Below, piece after piece: positions 12,444 through 24,590 of a stretch of DNA of 64,000 nt. A program made the position numbers and the translations under genes. Source of the stretch: Rostratula benghalensis (lineage: Eukaryota > Chordata > Aves > Charadriiformes > Rostratulidae); assembly GCA_013399305.1 (NCBI GenBank), contig VXAI01000038.1, forward strand, positions 4,151,682 to 4,215,681. Reading direction: 5' to 3'. The notes beneath the pieces were generated by a model. The model made no database searches and had not been told where the DNA came from. It saw only the letters and a program-made list of their open reading frames with translations. How positions within the stretch are numbered: the first letter of the stretch is position 1; each line of letters opens with the position of its first letter.

Positions 12444-15400
12444 CCTGAGAACTGCCTGTGGTAGAAAATGTGAAGCTCTAAGATTAATGTTCCAGCTGTA
12501 CTAGAAAGATTTTGCTAGGGCAAATTAAAAAAAAGTATGAAAATCACTGTCCCATTCCTAAAATCTCAAAGTAACCTCTGTGTTTGTAACTTTGTAACTC
12601 AATGGTATGAAATCTAGCTAGGAAAAAACCCAAATACTGTCATTTATTTAGAAATTGTGCTGAAATTAGTCTTTTTTTAGGTTTTGAGTATAAACCATTC
12701 TAGGTAACTGAGCAGCTAGTTTATATTTAGTTGGCTGTTTTGGTAGGTGGATGACTTCCTTTCAGCACAAGTTAGAGTTGGGAAAATTTTCTTTGAGGCC
12801 TCTGGGAATCACTTTTGAGTAGGAAAGGAGTAAAAGGTAAATCCTTCATTTTCCTGCCCTGTAGAGGTACAAAAGTAAGTAGTGTGTCATTTATTTAAAC
12901 TTGGTTTTCTATCAGTGGGTTTTCTCCGCAACAGAAATTTGATCCAAAGGAAATTCTATCTTCCTTTATCTGTATCTCTAAATCTCTAATTATTTTCCTA
13001 AAATGTTAATCTAGTCATGGGCCTGATCTGTCCTCCAAGGGAACTATTCAGGAATTTCACTAGAGCTGCATAATAGCTACAGAATAAAAAAGACAAAGTC
13101 AGTCCCTTCACAGAGTAAAGAGTATATGGACTTCTAAAGAAATACTGAAGTGCCTTTTTAGATTAGAGAAAACTGGGTAGGATGTGACTGCATCTCAGCT
13201 AAGATTTTGCTGTTTTCTGCAACTTTTGTTGATGGTCATAAAGATGAGGGTCTGGAGGCTTAAACTTCTTTGAAACTCTCATATTTGGTCCAAGAGTCAG
13301 AATAAACCTATGTGAGAATATCAGTATTTATAAAAGATTATATTAAATAATAATGTTAAAATACTTATTGTAATTGTTTTTCTATAATGTTACATCGCAT
13401 AATAAAAATAAATATAAAAAGATGCACTGTTGTGGCAAGTAGCATCAATAAAGGTGCTAGGCCTCAGCTGTCCGCATACCACGACAATGAGCAAGTGAAG
13501 CAATAAATCCAAAATCTGGGCTCATTCTTTGTCTAGATGACTATTTTTTATGCTGTGAAGAGTAATGGTATTTGAAGAACAACTCTAGAGAGCCCATCTG
13601 TGGATCTGCATTGTAGCCATGTATATAATGTGTGTCTCAAAGAATGAAAGATTAGAATTCTTGTGGAAAAATCTTTTGAAGACCTAAAGCTTAGCTTTTA
13701 TGGGGCAGAAACATAAATCTTGAATATCAACACGGAATCTAGTATGCTATGTTGATACTTTCATGTGTGGAACCCAAAGACAGGGGAGTGATTTAATTAT
13801 TCAGTTTTGACAAATCAGAAAGATTCTGGAACCAAAAGTAGAACAGAAAGAAATGGTCCAGATACGCATTTCCTCTCTGCAGCTTTAATGCAGTGCTCTC
13901 AGAGGAACAAAACTCATTGTGAACTTGACAGTTGCTGCCATAACGGCTAATTTCTTGCTATGTGTAACATAGTACTCTGTTTTAACTCAGGCTGCTGCTT
14001 AGAAGCCTTTTCAACACTCCTTGATTCGAAAAGAGGGTGAGGATATTGTCTCAGTGTTTTCATTGTTTGACTTTTTTTTCCACTATGTAGAATATTTTTT
14101 TTCTTCTGTCAAGCCATAACAGAGTCCTTTTCTTGCTTACAAATGTTTAGTGCTAGAGAAGCCAAATAATTCAAAATAAATAATTTATTAGGCAATGCTT
14201 GGCTTGCTTTATTTGCCCTGTACATAAAAAGCTTTCACACTGTTTATATTTCTTCAATGAAAAATTCTGCATGAGCCAGACTGAGCCAGTGGGTTACTCA
14301 CAAATTCAGCATATTCATTATGTGTGACCTTATACTCAAGCTGTTGTAATGGGTCACCTGAGTCACATTGTTCCACTTTTATTGTTTCAGTTCTATGATT
14401 GGACGCCATAAACTGTATATGTTGTTTTTCCAAAAATGAGATTTGTTTGGGGAATCATTCTATTATCCATACTAAGTAAAATCAGCTACTCCAACTGCAC
14501 TGGGGGGGGCTGTACCCCTGCTAGGGATTCCATCAGGGAGTCAAGACTTTATTTGTTCAGGTAGAGAAATGCACTGATCAGCTTTGAGCCTAAATCTGGT
14601 TCATATGCTTCAGCTAAAGCACTGTGGAGAGGTGCCTGGCAAGGAATGACTTGAAAGTAATCATCAGACCCATATCCACCACATCTCTTCACAGCAAACG
14701 GTTGCACAGGTGTCACCAGTACTGCTACACTCAGAGCCACACTGGCCCCCAAGAATCAACGGGACTTGCACACATTTTCAAGATAGAGACTTAGTGACTG
14801 TTTTTCATACATCGCCTATTGCTTGAATTTGGCTATTACAAGTGTTTCCTCATAAAAGGAAAACAATATATTGGTTTTGCTTACTTTTTCTCCCAAATTT
14901 TGATCAGAAGAGCTAGGTATCATTTGCAAATGATTGTGAGTTAGAATGAAGCCTGAGTCCAACTATGACTTTTTAAAGTTACAGAATACATTTAGGAAAT
15001 GTTAATCCAGTTTATTCAATTACATATGGGAAAAACCCCACATTTCTATATGTATAATAAGAAATTTTATATCCTTTGCTTAAAATCAGTTAAACACAGA
15101 GTCTACTTCTTATTCTTTATGTCAGATTTCTAACTGAGCTCTTCAATATCCTCTTACCTTGACCACTCAGTCTGAATTTACAGTAGGCAACCACTTGTGG
15201 ATTTTCTTGAGCCATGGACAAAAACCTTGTTGCTTTCCAAACTTAACAAGAATGAATTTTGCTTGATGCAGTAACTTGGGCAATTAGAACTCTGAAAGAT
15301 TAATGTTTAATAAAAAAGCTAAATGCTTAATAAAAAATGAATGCTAAAATCCTCCTGACTAGATACATGACAGGTTTACTGAAAAAAATCTGCACATCTA

Positions 15401-16432
15401 AGAGCTTTTCTGCATACTTCTTTTAAATAAGAACATTGTCAAAACATATTGATAGTGTAAGCACTTACAATCTGGGTATCCTACTTCAAGAAAGAATCCA
15501 TGTATGCCTTGTTTAAAAGTATGCCTTCTTTTAAATATGTTTCCTGAATTGGAACAAATCTCTTCTAGCTCCTTCTTTTCTAAACTGCATATTGTCTTAA
15601 TAGGTTCAACCTGAATTCAGTAAACCTAATTTCTACTTCTGTTTCTTTCACCAGCCTTCAAGTTTCATAGAAATCACTGAAAACCAGAGAAACATGCACT
15701 CATATGCCTTCTATTGACTATTCTTTTCTTGCAGACAAAGGAGATACTGGATTGGATAGGATTTTGGAGAGAATCAATACAGTATTTTTATGATAGCAAA
15801 TATCTTCCCCTTCTGCCTCTGCTCCCCCATTTGTCAAAAAAACAAAACAAACAAGATCTCTGTTGCAAAGTGCTTTGATATACATGTACAAAGGGTGGTT
15901 ACAAGAGTGCCAGAAGTTCTTTATTACTTGTTTTAAACAGAATGCGATACCGTGAATAAGAATATAAATGACTTACCTCTAGAAAGATCTTATACAATGC
16001 TTCTAGAGCTCATCAAACTAAATCTGGTCTATGTATAAACAATTCCTTTCTATTTGATCATGATTGTCCTATTCAGTAGTCTTCATATATGCTTCAGAAA
16101 GATCATGCACATTTGTTTTTTCATGAACTTTGAAACAATGAATGTTTTCTGCCTGAAAAAAAGTAAGCAAGCTGAAATACAATAGTGATGAAAAGATAAG
16201 TTCCTAACTGACATAGTAAATCTAATTAAGCTAATTATAGCTGCCTATATACTTATATAAAGATATTGATGTGTCAATTCAGACTTTGATATCTAAGCTT
16301 TTATTTTGAGAAGTGTCCCTGAATCTTCACCTTAGGTAGAATAAATGTCACTGCAAAGCTGTCCACTGCAGAAGGCAACTCTGAACCACTGAACAGACAA
16401 TAGAGAGATGTTCAGGCAGAGCAAGCATGGTA

Positions 16433-16458
16433 ATAGCATTCATTCATAGCATTCATTC
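16433..16458. repeat. Two-copy 13-bp tandem repeat
   Basis: ATAGCATTCATTC is present twice head to tail (16433-16445 and 16446-16458) without mismatch. It is a short slippage-type duplication. Confidence 0.95.
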
Positions 16459-18790
16459 AACACAGGATGATGTATTGTCTTTTTAGCATCTTCCATGAAA
16501 TATTTATTTGCTCTAATGTTTCTCCAGAGAACAGTCTAGTCTACAGTAACTCCAAGAATAACCAAGTTTTTGTTTTAATTTTTCTCCCTCTTTTCCTACT
16601 TCTTACACATTTTTTTGCTATGATGGCCTTGTGACCTTTATACACTCAGTATTCTTCCTCATAAATGATGTACATGCAGTACTATATTTACAGTAGGTTT
16701 AGCCAGATAGAGATGAACGGACATGTGGGACAGAAAGTATCTTGTATTTGATGTACATGAATGTAAATAGATGCACCATGCTAAAATTCATCAGTGTAAG
16801 GAGAGTGCATAACATCTTTTGCCTTTCCTGTAGGAAGGTAGGGAGCAAAAAAAAGCCCAGAAGACAAAACATGGGATGTTTGCAAAAGTTACAGTAACAA
16901 AGGAATTGGTACATGCATTCATGGGTGGCAGCCTCTATTTTTCATTAAAAAAGTCAACTCGAGCTATAGAAGGGGAGTTTACATTCTGAACCCATCCTCT
17001 TTGGTTTAGGATTCTTAGTAACTAATACTTGGAAGGTCTATAAGTTAGGAAACAACTCTGCATGTTTTCTCTGTCACCAGTGAAGAGTGAAAAACTTCCA
17101 GTTTCAGGTCTCAGATGGGCTTTTCCTCTAGGGGAGCTAGTTGTCTTAGTGATGACAGCGGGAGTCTGCGTTAGCTTGCCTCTGAAACTAGCACGCATCC
17201 TAACTAAATTTAGTCCTATTTTAAGTTTGTTTTGCAAAGTCAATGTACAGACAACTGTTCAGATCAATAGCACAGATTTAGTCTATATTATCTCCTACCT
17301 TGAAGCTGTTCATACCATTAATCAACACAGCTGTCCTGCTTTGAGGGCTTGAGCTGCTGTCTCACTTGGAACTACAGGAAGTAGTTCTCTAACTTACTAC
17401 CATTGTGTTCTTAATTGCATTCCTTGGTTCTCTGTTTATCAAACTGGGCTTCTCCAGCTAGTGCAGGCTACTTACCACTGTCTCTTAACCCTTTATTTAA
17501 GAAGTGTTATGTGTGAGGAAGAGAGATCTGGCTCTAAATCCCATTGTTATTCAAAAATATTACACATTTACAGTGTTATCCTCCTTTATCATGCTTTTTG
17601 TTCCAATCAAAGCATATAAATCAATAAAGTAGAAACCGAGCACTTAGTAATACATAAATTAATAAATGCTTGAAAATATGAATTTGACAGTGCTCTGTCT
17701 TGAAAAGAACGGATTTTATTAGAACATCAAATCTGTAATGCATAAAAGGCATCTTGAAAAAATGTGTTTGTTGCATTGCCTTTTACAAGATACCACTCGT
17801 TAAAGACACAGGTATGGAAAGCTGGGTCCTTCAGGAATGGAACAGTGTTGCTGGGTCCAAAAGTTTGTACTTCGCAAAGCTATGATCCCGACTGGCTTGT
17901 TTGGCATTTTTTACGGTTTAATGACATTGGAAAATTAATGGGAATGCTGGAAAAGCTGTGAAATACCAAGTATGATAGTTACCTGCTCTTTATCTGGGCT
18001 TTAAACTACAGTATATCTATCTGTTTCTTTAGTATTAAAACTTCTTCATGCATTTCAAGAGTAAATTAGATCCAAGGAAGATAAATTTAACATACATTGC
18101 CTTTATTTATTATAGTTGAAACCCGTATACACAATTCCACTATGATACATTTTCAAAGACCTATAGAGATAAATTTTAAAGTGCCTTTCCTCTCTGAAAG
18201 CAAAGAAACACTTTATCAGCACTTTCTGACCATGCATAAAACATTGGCATGAATACACAGTAGGATACTTACTTTTCTAGCCAAGAAACATCTTTGTACC
18301 ACAAGGGATTAAAAAGCAAAAAACCTAAAACTAAAACCCAAACAATAAAAAACCCTGTACTTTTTTGTTGCCGGAATTCAATTCTGTAAAGGAAACACTG
18401 ATGTATCAGGCTGGATGCAATCTGAGGTACTGCTGGGCTGGGAATAACAGAGAGATGCAACCCTTATATGCATGAAGCATCCTCTGTAGTTCTGGAGAGG
18501 TGTTGTTATTCACTGTGAATGTACCAATAGCTGGTTCAGGTTGAATTGTAAATATGTAATATTCGGAAAGAGAAAAGCTGCACTTGTTGGAAATGGTCCT
18601 CTGAGTTATAGATGCTCCTGCTGATTTTACTAGTTCATTAAGAATTTCCTAGAAAACAAAAACTTATCATGAAGATTCACCTTCTTTTGCTTTTTCCATA
18701 TGTTTTCTTTCAGGATGTGCTGGCTGGAATTTTCCTAGTTAGGTAGCTAAAAAGGACAATTTGACAAGATTCTGAGGTCTATCATCTTTT

Positions 18791-18845
18791 ATCATAGAAT
18801 CATAGAATAGTTTGGGTTGGAAGGGACCTTCAACTTAATCAACTC
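18791..18845 (-). mobile_element. CR1 LINE, extreme 3' tail only
   Basis: The plus strand reads ATCATAGAATCATAGAATAG followed by a TTTGGGTTGGAAGGGACCTT block. This is the reverse complement of the CR1 3' terminus: the conserved CCTTCCAACC stretch followed by two ATTCTATG octamers. CR1 is a non-LTR retrotransposon that primes on its 3' end and is usually 5'-truncated. This copy keeps only about 55 bases and therefore has no coding capacity. Well-preserved octamers suggest a fairly young insertion. The octamer tail is a marker of sauropsid, especially avian, genomes. The 5' limit of the copy, near 18845, is approximate. Confidence 0.88.
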
Positions 18846-21800
18846 ACCCTATAAGTCAAATTATCTTTATGAACTTCTGTGGGACAAACAAAGAAATACA
18901 AAAGTATTTTTTTCCTTTAAAAATTATTTTGTGTTAATTTTTGCATTATGCAAAATTGCTTGCATAGGTTTTATGAAATTGCCAAAAATTTTTAGAAGTA
19001 GAAAGCTGATTCCAGGCTACACCTAGAAGACAGGCAGAGTTGATTGCACAAAGTATATTAATAGATTCTAACATTTCTTTAGGTTCCTATAATTAGGATT
19101 TGATAGTAGAATTTGAAGTAATACTAACTTGAAATATTTGTCTTTCTTTTATATTGTTCTGTCATCACTTCTAGTTCAGCTTTTCATAGCTGTCCACATG
19201 ACATTCAAATAGTTTAACACAGAACTGTAAATCATTACAAATGAAAACCAACTAAATATTGTACATTCTTGGGTGACTACTACTATATAATTGCCAAGTG
19301 TTCATTTATTAGTTCTCATTATGCCTTCTCTACAAAGAGGCAGAATGACATATCTGAAGGAGGTCATATGGTTTCAAATTTTGGCCTTCTGGCATTGTAA
19401 AAACTTTATTCTTTACAGTCTGACCTCTAAATTGTAATGTATCTTTAAATAAAACCTGCAATTTAGCCTTTTATACCCTGGTTAGAAACACTTTATTTTT
19501 ACATGTTTTGTTCTTTCATGGCTGCAAGGATTTAAATTGCTCTTTTTAAGCTCTGGGGCAGGAGTTATACACGACTTTTTTGTTATTGCATTTATTGGCA
19601 CTTGGGAAAATGTGTTGAGACTTCAGAAATGTATGTCCTTTGGGAATGCACTTACTAAAGAGCAGCAAGTCACTTATTAGAAAATGTCTGCTAGTCCCTG
19701 AGGATGTTTTCCTATTACCTGTCTCTAAATGAATGACTAACAGAATGGATTAGTCTTTTCACCCTTGACACATGACTAGAAGACTTTATGAACTAGCAGG
19801 AATGTATTTTGATTTCACTGGTGTCCTTCCCCATCACTGCTCTGGAATTTCCAAATGCTTTTGGTACTCACCAGAATCCAGATGGAGAATTCTCTGAACT
19901 GTTGTTCTGATTCTCTTTTTGCTTAATCTCCATGTGTCCCCTGCATAATTCTACCTTTTCCCAGCATCAAATCTGTGACAAGATCAAAAATTGATTTAGT
20001 CAGATAGCAAAGGTGTTCTCAGATCAAAAGCACACCTAGAATTTTAACAAGAAAATTCAAAGCAAAAATTCTAAACATCTATATGCCTAAATGAAGATAA
20101 ATATATTGGGTTGTCTTAAGGTTTATACCATAAGCCTGGATGTATTGATCTTTATGAGGCTTCTTTATCCTGACTTTGAAAAACTGACCATGTATGCAGA
20201 GCATATGGATGATATCTTTCAGAAAGCCCATTTTTTAGGTGATACAACTTGCCAGGATGCATTTGAATATATCCAACAATCTTTTTATTTGCATGTTGCA
20301 TATAAAGCTATCAGTTACTGTTCAAAGGTTGGGATTTTTACTTAATTATTATGATCTCACAGACTTAGTTATGATTAAGTATGTTTAATTAAAGCTATAA
20401 AACTATATATAGATTCCAGCTCAGTATTGTGCTTCTGATGAGATTTGCTTGGCACAGAAACTGAGGATTTGAAATAATCTGATCTCATCTGTATTGTCTC
20501 TAGTGCAGATTAGAGTAACCTGTTGTGTCCCTGGCAACACTCTGTAATGTGTTCTCTGTACTCAGTTCTGAACTAACATATCTGAAACAGTTTTTTGTAA
20601 CAACTAAGATACTGAGCTACAGCTGGTGGAAGCCCGCTATGGCCAATTCTGTATCAAGCAAGCATTTTGACCACCCACAGACCTACCAGCTAGCCACATC
20701 TGACTGAATTTTTGTGAGCTCAAATTAGCTAACACATGATTTGATAGGCTACTGAAGGGTACTCAGTTTCCTCAGAAAATGTCTGGTTTCAGGAACAACG
20801 TATGAGGCTTTTGAAGCCTTTAGACAAGCTTCCTGGAAGACTGCTACAGACCTAGAAAAGCAAAAGAATAATTATCTGTCCCCCTGTGTTGTTATTATGT
20901 GTCCCCCTCTTTCTCCATGCCATACCTGACCAAATCTGCTTAATTAGCTACTGACCGTCTTTAGCACGAAGCAGGTTTCTAAATGTTAGGCTGCTAGCTA
21001 AATATTTTCTGTTACCTTTCTGTGAAAAACAGTTCAGCTCGTAACGTCCACTCCATCAGGAGCCTGTAGTGTTTTCCACTGCTTTGTCTGCCATCCAAAT
21101 AAAGAAGCTTCTGTCCCAGTTACTTTTCAAACATTCTGGTCCTGCCAATTCTTTGCTCATTGCTTGCAGCGGAGCCTCTGTCTTGTTTCTGCTCCTTTTC
21201 TGAGACTATAAACTGATGATGGTACCAATTATTCCATATCTGAAAGCGCTGGAAAATAGCAGGTTTGCAATGCATCACAGTCCTTTTTCTCGCTCCACTG
21301 TGGCACTGGCAGGAATAAAATATACTATAACAAACAAGTGTCTTCACAGACAAGAATCTGCTTTGCAAGTAGCTGGATCCCAAGCACAGTGTTAGTCTTT
21401 CTCTTAGATATGCAGCTTTTTAACAGAAAACTAAATTATAAAGATGAGAAAATACATGCAGCAATACATGTCTGCTTTTATAAGAAAGTAAGTGCCACTT
21501 TTTTGTAAGAAAGTAAATTACCAAACAATTACTGTTTTGGTAATGAACAGTTTTTGTGAGAATCGCCTACTTATTAATTAATTGGTATGTAAACTCTATG
21601 ATAGTCCACATTAAAAGCCATAGCATATGTTGTGGTACTGTCTTTTGCAGTCTGTAAGCAAAGTCTGAGGGGAAATGAATCAGAGGTTAGCTGGAAAGTG
21701 TGTTCTAGTCACTAAACAAACAAACAGCAATTAGAGATTCAGATGTTGACTTTAATGGGACACCAAACAGGTGATCTGACATTCAGATAGGTGCAATAGA

Positions 21801-24299
21801 AGGAAATGCAGATGCCATCTTTAGAAACCATACCAATCATAGTCCCATAGTTGCAGGGGAATTCTACACTATGTTGTGTTATTGTTCAGCAGAGATAAGT
21901 AAACTGTGAACTAAATAAATTGCAGCCAGTGTAAGTTCTGCTTACAAAGCGGGAACAAAGAGAAGATCAAAAGGCATGGGACTCTGCAAGATTAAAACAA
22001 CTGAAATTGTTCTCTTTCTCCTTTAAGTATCAACTTTGCTTCATGCGGCACTGAGCAAGATCTGGGCAATGCTTTGAGACACCGCTCTCATTATCCAATA
22101 CTGGAGTTTGTTGTTCTTTAAAGTGACTATACAAAACATAACAGGAGCCTTGAATGTACACATGCATACGTTCCTATATATGGTGGTCATTGCAAAATAT
22201 TGGTTTAAAACAGAGAGGGACAGCAATAAAATAATATATCTCTTTTTTTTCCCCCTGAAACTCTTTTTTTTCCTGTTTATTCTTTCCCTCCCCTATCAAA
22301 AGTATTGTTGACGGCAGTAAAATTACCTTTTTTTAAAGAAAAACAGGACTGAAGAAAAACACATCTTCTAGCCCTTTTATCTGGTTATTTTAAAATAGTT
22401 TAAACCTAATGGCTGTTTTACCATGATTTTATTGCCAAGTGACAGATCTTTTTGTAGTGAAATGTCCAGTGTACCAGAATATCTATGTAATTTGATATTG
22501 TCTCCTTGCAAGCAAAGCACGTCCTTATGACTTCTAAACACCCAGCTCTGTCCTCAGAAGAGAACAGGCACAGAGAGCTGTGTCACTGCAGTTTCATTGA
22601 ACAGCAAACTGACTCCCATCACGGAAATGCTGAATTGAGAAGTGTTGGCTTTTAGTTCAAAGCTTTTAGATATTTCAGAATGGAATTTACTGGTTGGGTG
22701 CTTGAGTTTTTCTGTCTTGAAAAAGCAGGGTTTCCAGAGGTTGAGCACTATTCATAAAAGCTCATCTTGTTGAGAAGCTTGTATGTTCCATTCCAGAACC
22801 TTCTAATGTTCCATTAGAAAAAAAAACAGAAAATGAAACAAAATTGTTTTTTGCAAGTCATTGTGCCTTTCTTCAGCCTGTTTTCCATAGACATATAAAA
22901 GTAGCGTCAGTAGATGAGTTTGCTGTACTAGAGGACTGGAACTGCCATGTAGTAAAACTGTATGACTTGTATGAGTATTATACACTTTGAGTACAAAGGC
23001 AAAAGGTGTAATTCCATGAGCTTAAATATGACAATAATAATAGCTTTCATTATATTGAAATAACTTAAGCACTTCATTTTGCAGATAGACTTCCAGTGTG
23101 ATTTTCCGATGTGCTTATGTAGCATTTATCTGCATATATAAATGCTTAATACGTAAAAAAAATCTAGCATTTAATATTTAACTTCTGGGATCCTAGCCGA
23201 TCTCTAGAAGAAAATACATGCTTTTTCTGCCAAAAAAATAAAAGGGAAGACCCAGCACAGTAATTTCTAATGTCTTTTCCCTGTAGTTTCTCCTTTTAAC
23301 CTGTGTGTCTTCAAACATAAATTATTTCAATTATTTAAAAGATAACTGCTTGCTGTACTAACAAATGATCATGGTGTTCCTTGGAATCAGCACACATTTG
23401 TGCAGATGTGGACATAGATTTTATTAAATTCAGTATTAAAGGCAGAGAGACAAGATTTTACTCCAGACTGAGATAATCAGTTTCAAGAAACAGGGCACGT
23501 TTTAAGGTTCTCGAATTCTTCTGACTCTCTGTTTACATATCATAAAGCATGCTGGAAGTGATACAAGCAGCTAGCTGCAGAGTGACTTGACAAAATAAAG
23601 GGATTGCCAAGCTACTTCAGAGCCTTGTCCCATTAGATTATTATAACTCCTGAAGTGGATGAAGTGGTTATGTAAACCAGCAGATTTTAATTGTACTAGA
23701 CCAAGTCCACCATTGCATGCCCTTTGACTGACTCCAACTAACTGATTAACCTTATGGGTAAGACATTCTCTAGTGCTAGAGAAGTCAAGAGCCTTTCCTT
23801 CCCCTTCCCCTTTCTTTTCCCCTCTCCCTTCCCCTCCCTTTTTTCTTATGCTTAATTTTATCTTTTGAGCAAATGGAAAGATAGATGTTTCTAAATTCTT
23901 TAAGTTCTACTGAGTGAGGAAGAGACACTTACAAAGGCAGCCTGAGAGATTGTATTTTCATTTTCCAGAAACAGGCATGGGGCTAGCACTCAAGACAGAA
24001 TTCATTGTATTTTTGAAACAGTTATTGCATTGGACCTTGGCAAATGATGAACAGGTGTCAGAAGGACACCCACTCTAAATCCAAAATGTTATGAGAAGAA
24101 AGACCAATCCTGTTCTTTTTTATTCATAGTTCTTTTCAAACTTTGCAGTCACCCACTAACTTCAGAAATTAATTTGCATGATATAGTTATAAAGATGATG
24201 ATTCTATTAAAACTCTGACACCCCAAAAGATTTACTGTGAAACCTTCGGATTGTAATGTTTCTGCCAATTGAGATACACAGCTACCTAACAGGAGGGTA
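18846..24299. other. Unique AT-rich DNA, no gene seen
   Basis: No gene or interspersed repeat was recognised. Polypyrimidine runs occur at 22240-22294 (interrupted) and 23792-23847 (pure). Open frames such as 20091-20345 (+) and 21120-21383 (-) carry no domain I know and lack splice support. Confidence 0.6.
23792..23847. repeat. 56-nt pure polypyrimidine tract
   Basis: Every base from 23792 to 23847 is C or T on the plus strand, mostly CCTT and CCCTTT blocks. Long homopurine-homopyrimidine DNA with partial mirror symmetry can form triplex (H-) DNA under supercoiling. It is not preceded or followed by an obvious exon, so a splice-acceptor role is not supported. Confidence 0.9.
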
Positions 24300-24590
24300 G
24301 ACAGAAGATGGAGCCAGATTTTCTTAAGAGGGATTCACGGACAGGACAAGGGTAATGGGCATGTTTTGGAAAATTGTAAACTGCAAACAAATGTAAGAAA
24401 AGTCCTTATTTACTATGATGGTGGTCAAATATTGGAACAAGAGCTGACAGACGTTGTGGTATCTCCATTCAGGGATACATTCATAGCTTGACTGGCCGTA
24501 CCTCTGAGGAACCTGAACCAACTGGACCTGCCTTAGGCAGGAGATTGGACTAGAGACCTCCATGGGTCCCATATAACCGAAGTGGTTCAG
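24300..24590 (+). mobile_element. CR1 LINE 3' end, old copy
   Basis: The segment follows the usual order of a CR1 3' end on the plus strand. First comes a GACAAGGGTAATGGGC block near 24345. Then a degraded ORF2 C-terminus reads FTMMVVKYWNK near 24408-24440, the counterpart of the FTVKVVRYWNRLP stretch in the better copy at 36.9 kb. A short 3' untranslated part follows, with a GGATTGGACTAGAGACCTCC and GGTCCC block near 24541-24570. Stops and frameshifts break the frame, and no octamer tail is readable, so the copy is old and inert. Borders are approximate. It belongs to a different and older-looking CR1 subfamily than the copies with the TCTAGTTCC motif. Confidence 0.78.

Larger units (their letters stand above)
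7775..18790. other. Unique AT-rich DNA with small local repeats
   Basis: Over 11 kb without a recognisable gene. Small features seen: an 11-bp unit TCTTGTAGAGC repeated directly at 7953-7974; an 18-bp unit repeated with 21-bp spacing at 8570-8608; an 11-bp inverted repeat with a 7-nt loop at 9590-9618; an A/C-rich stretch at 11762-11810; a T16 run at 12428-12443; a G8 run at 14502-14509; and a 13-bp unit repeated directly at 16433-16458. A segment at 15736-15876 follows a good splice-acceptor-like tract and is open for 47 codons, but it has no convincing donor. Nothing points to a functional gene. Confidence 0.6.

Noticed and set aside
12881..12990. Acceptor-like CCGCAACAG followed by a frame starting KFDPKEIL
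   Set aside because: The polypyrimidine tract is weak, the frame reaches a stop without a donor, and nothing in it is recognisable.
15736..15876. Strong acceptor-like tract followed by a 47-codon open frame
   Set aside because: There is no credible donor before the stop, and the peptide turns into Lys/Gln-rich translation of an A-rich stretch.
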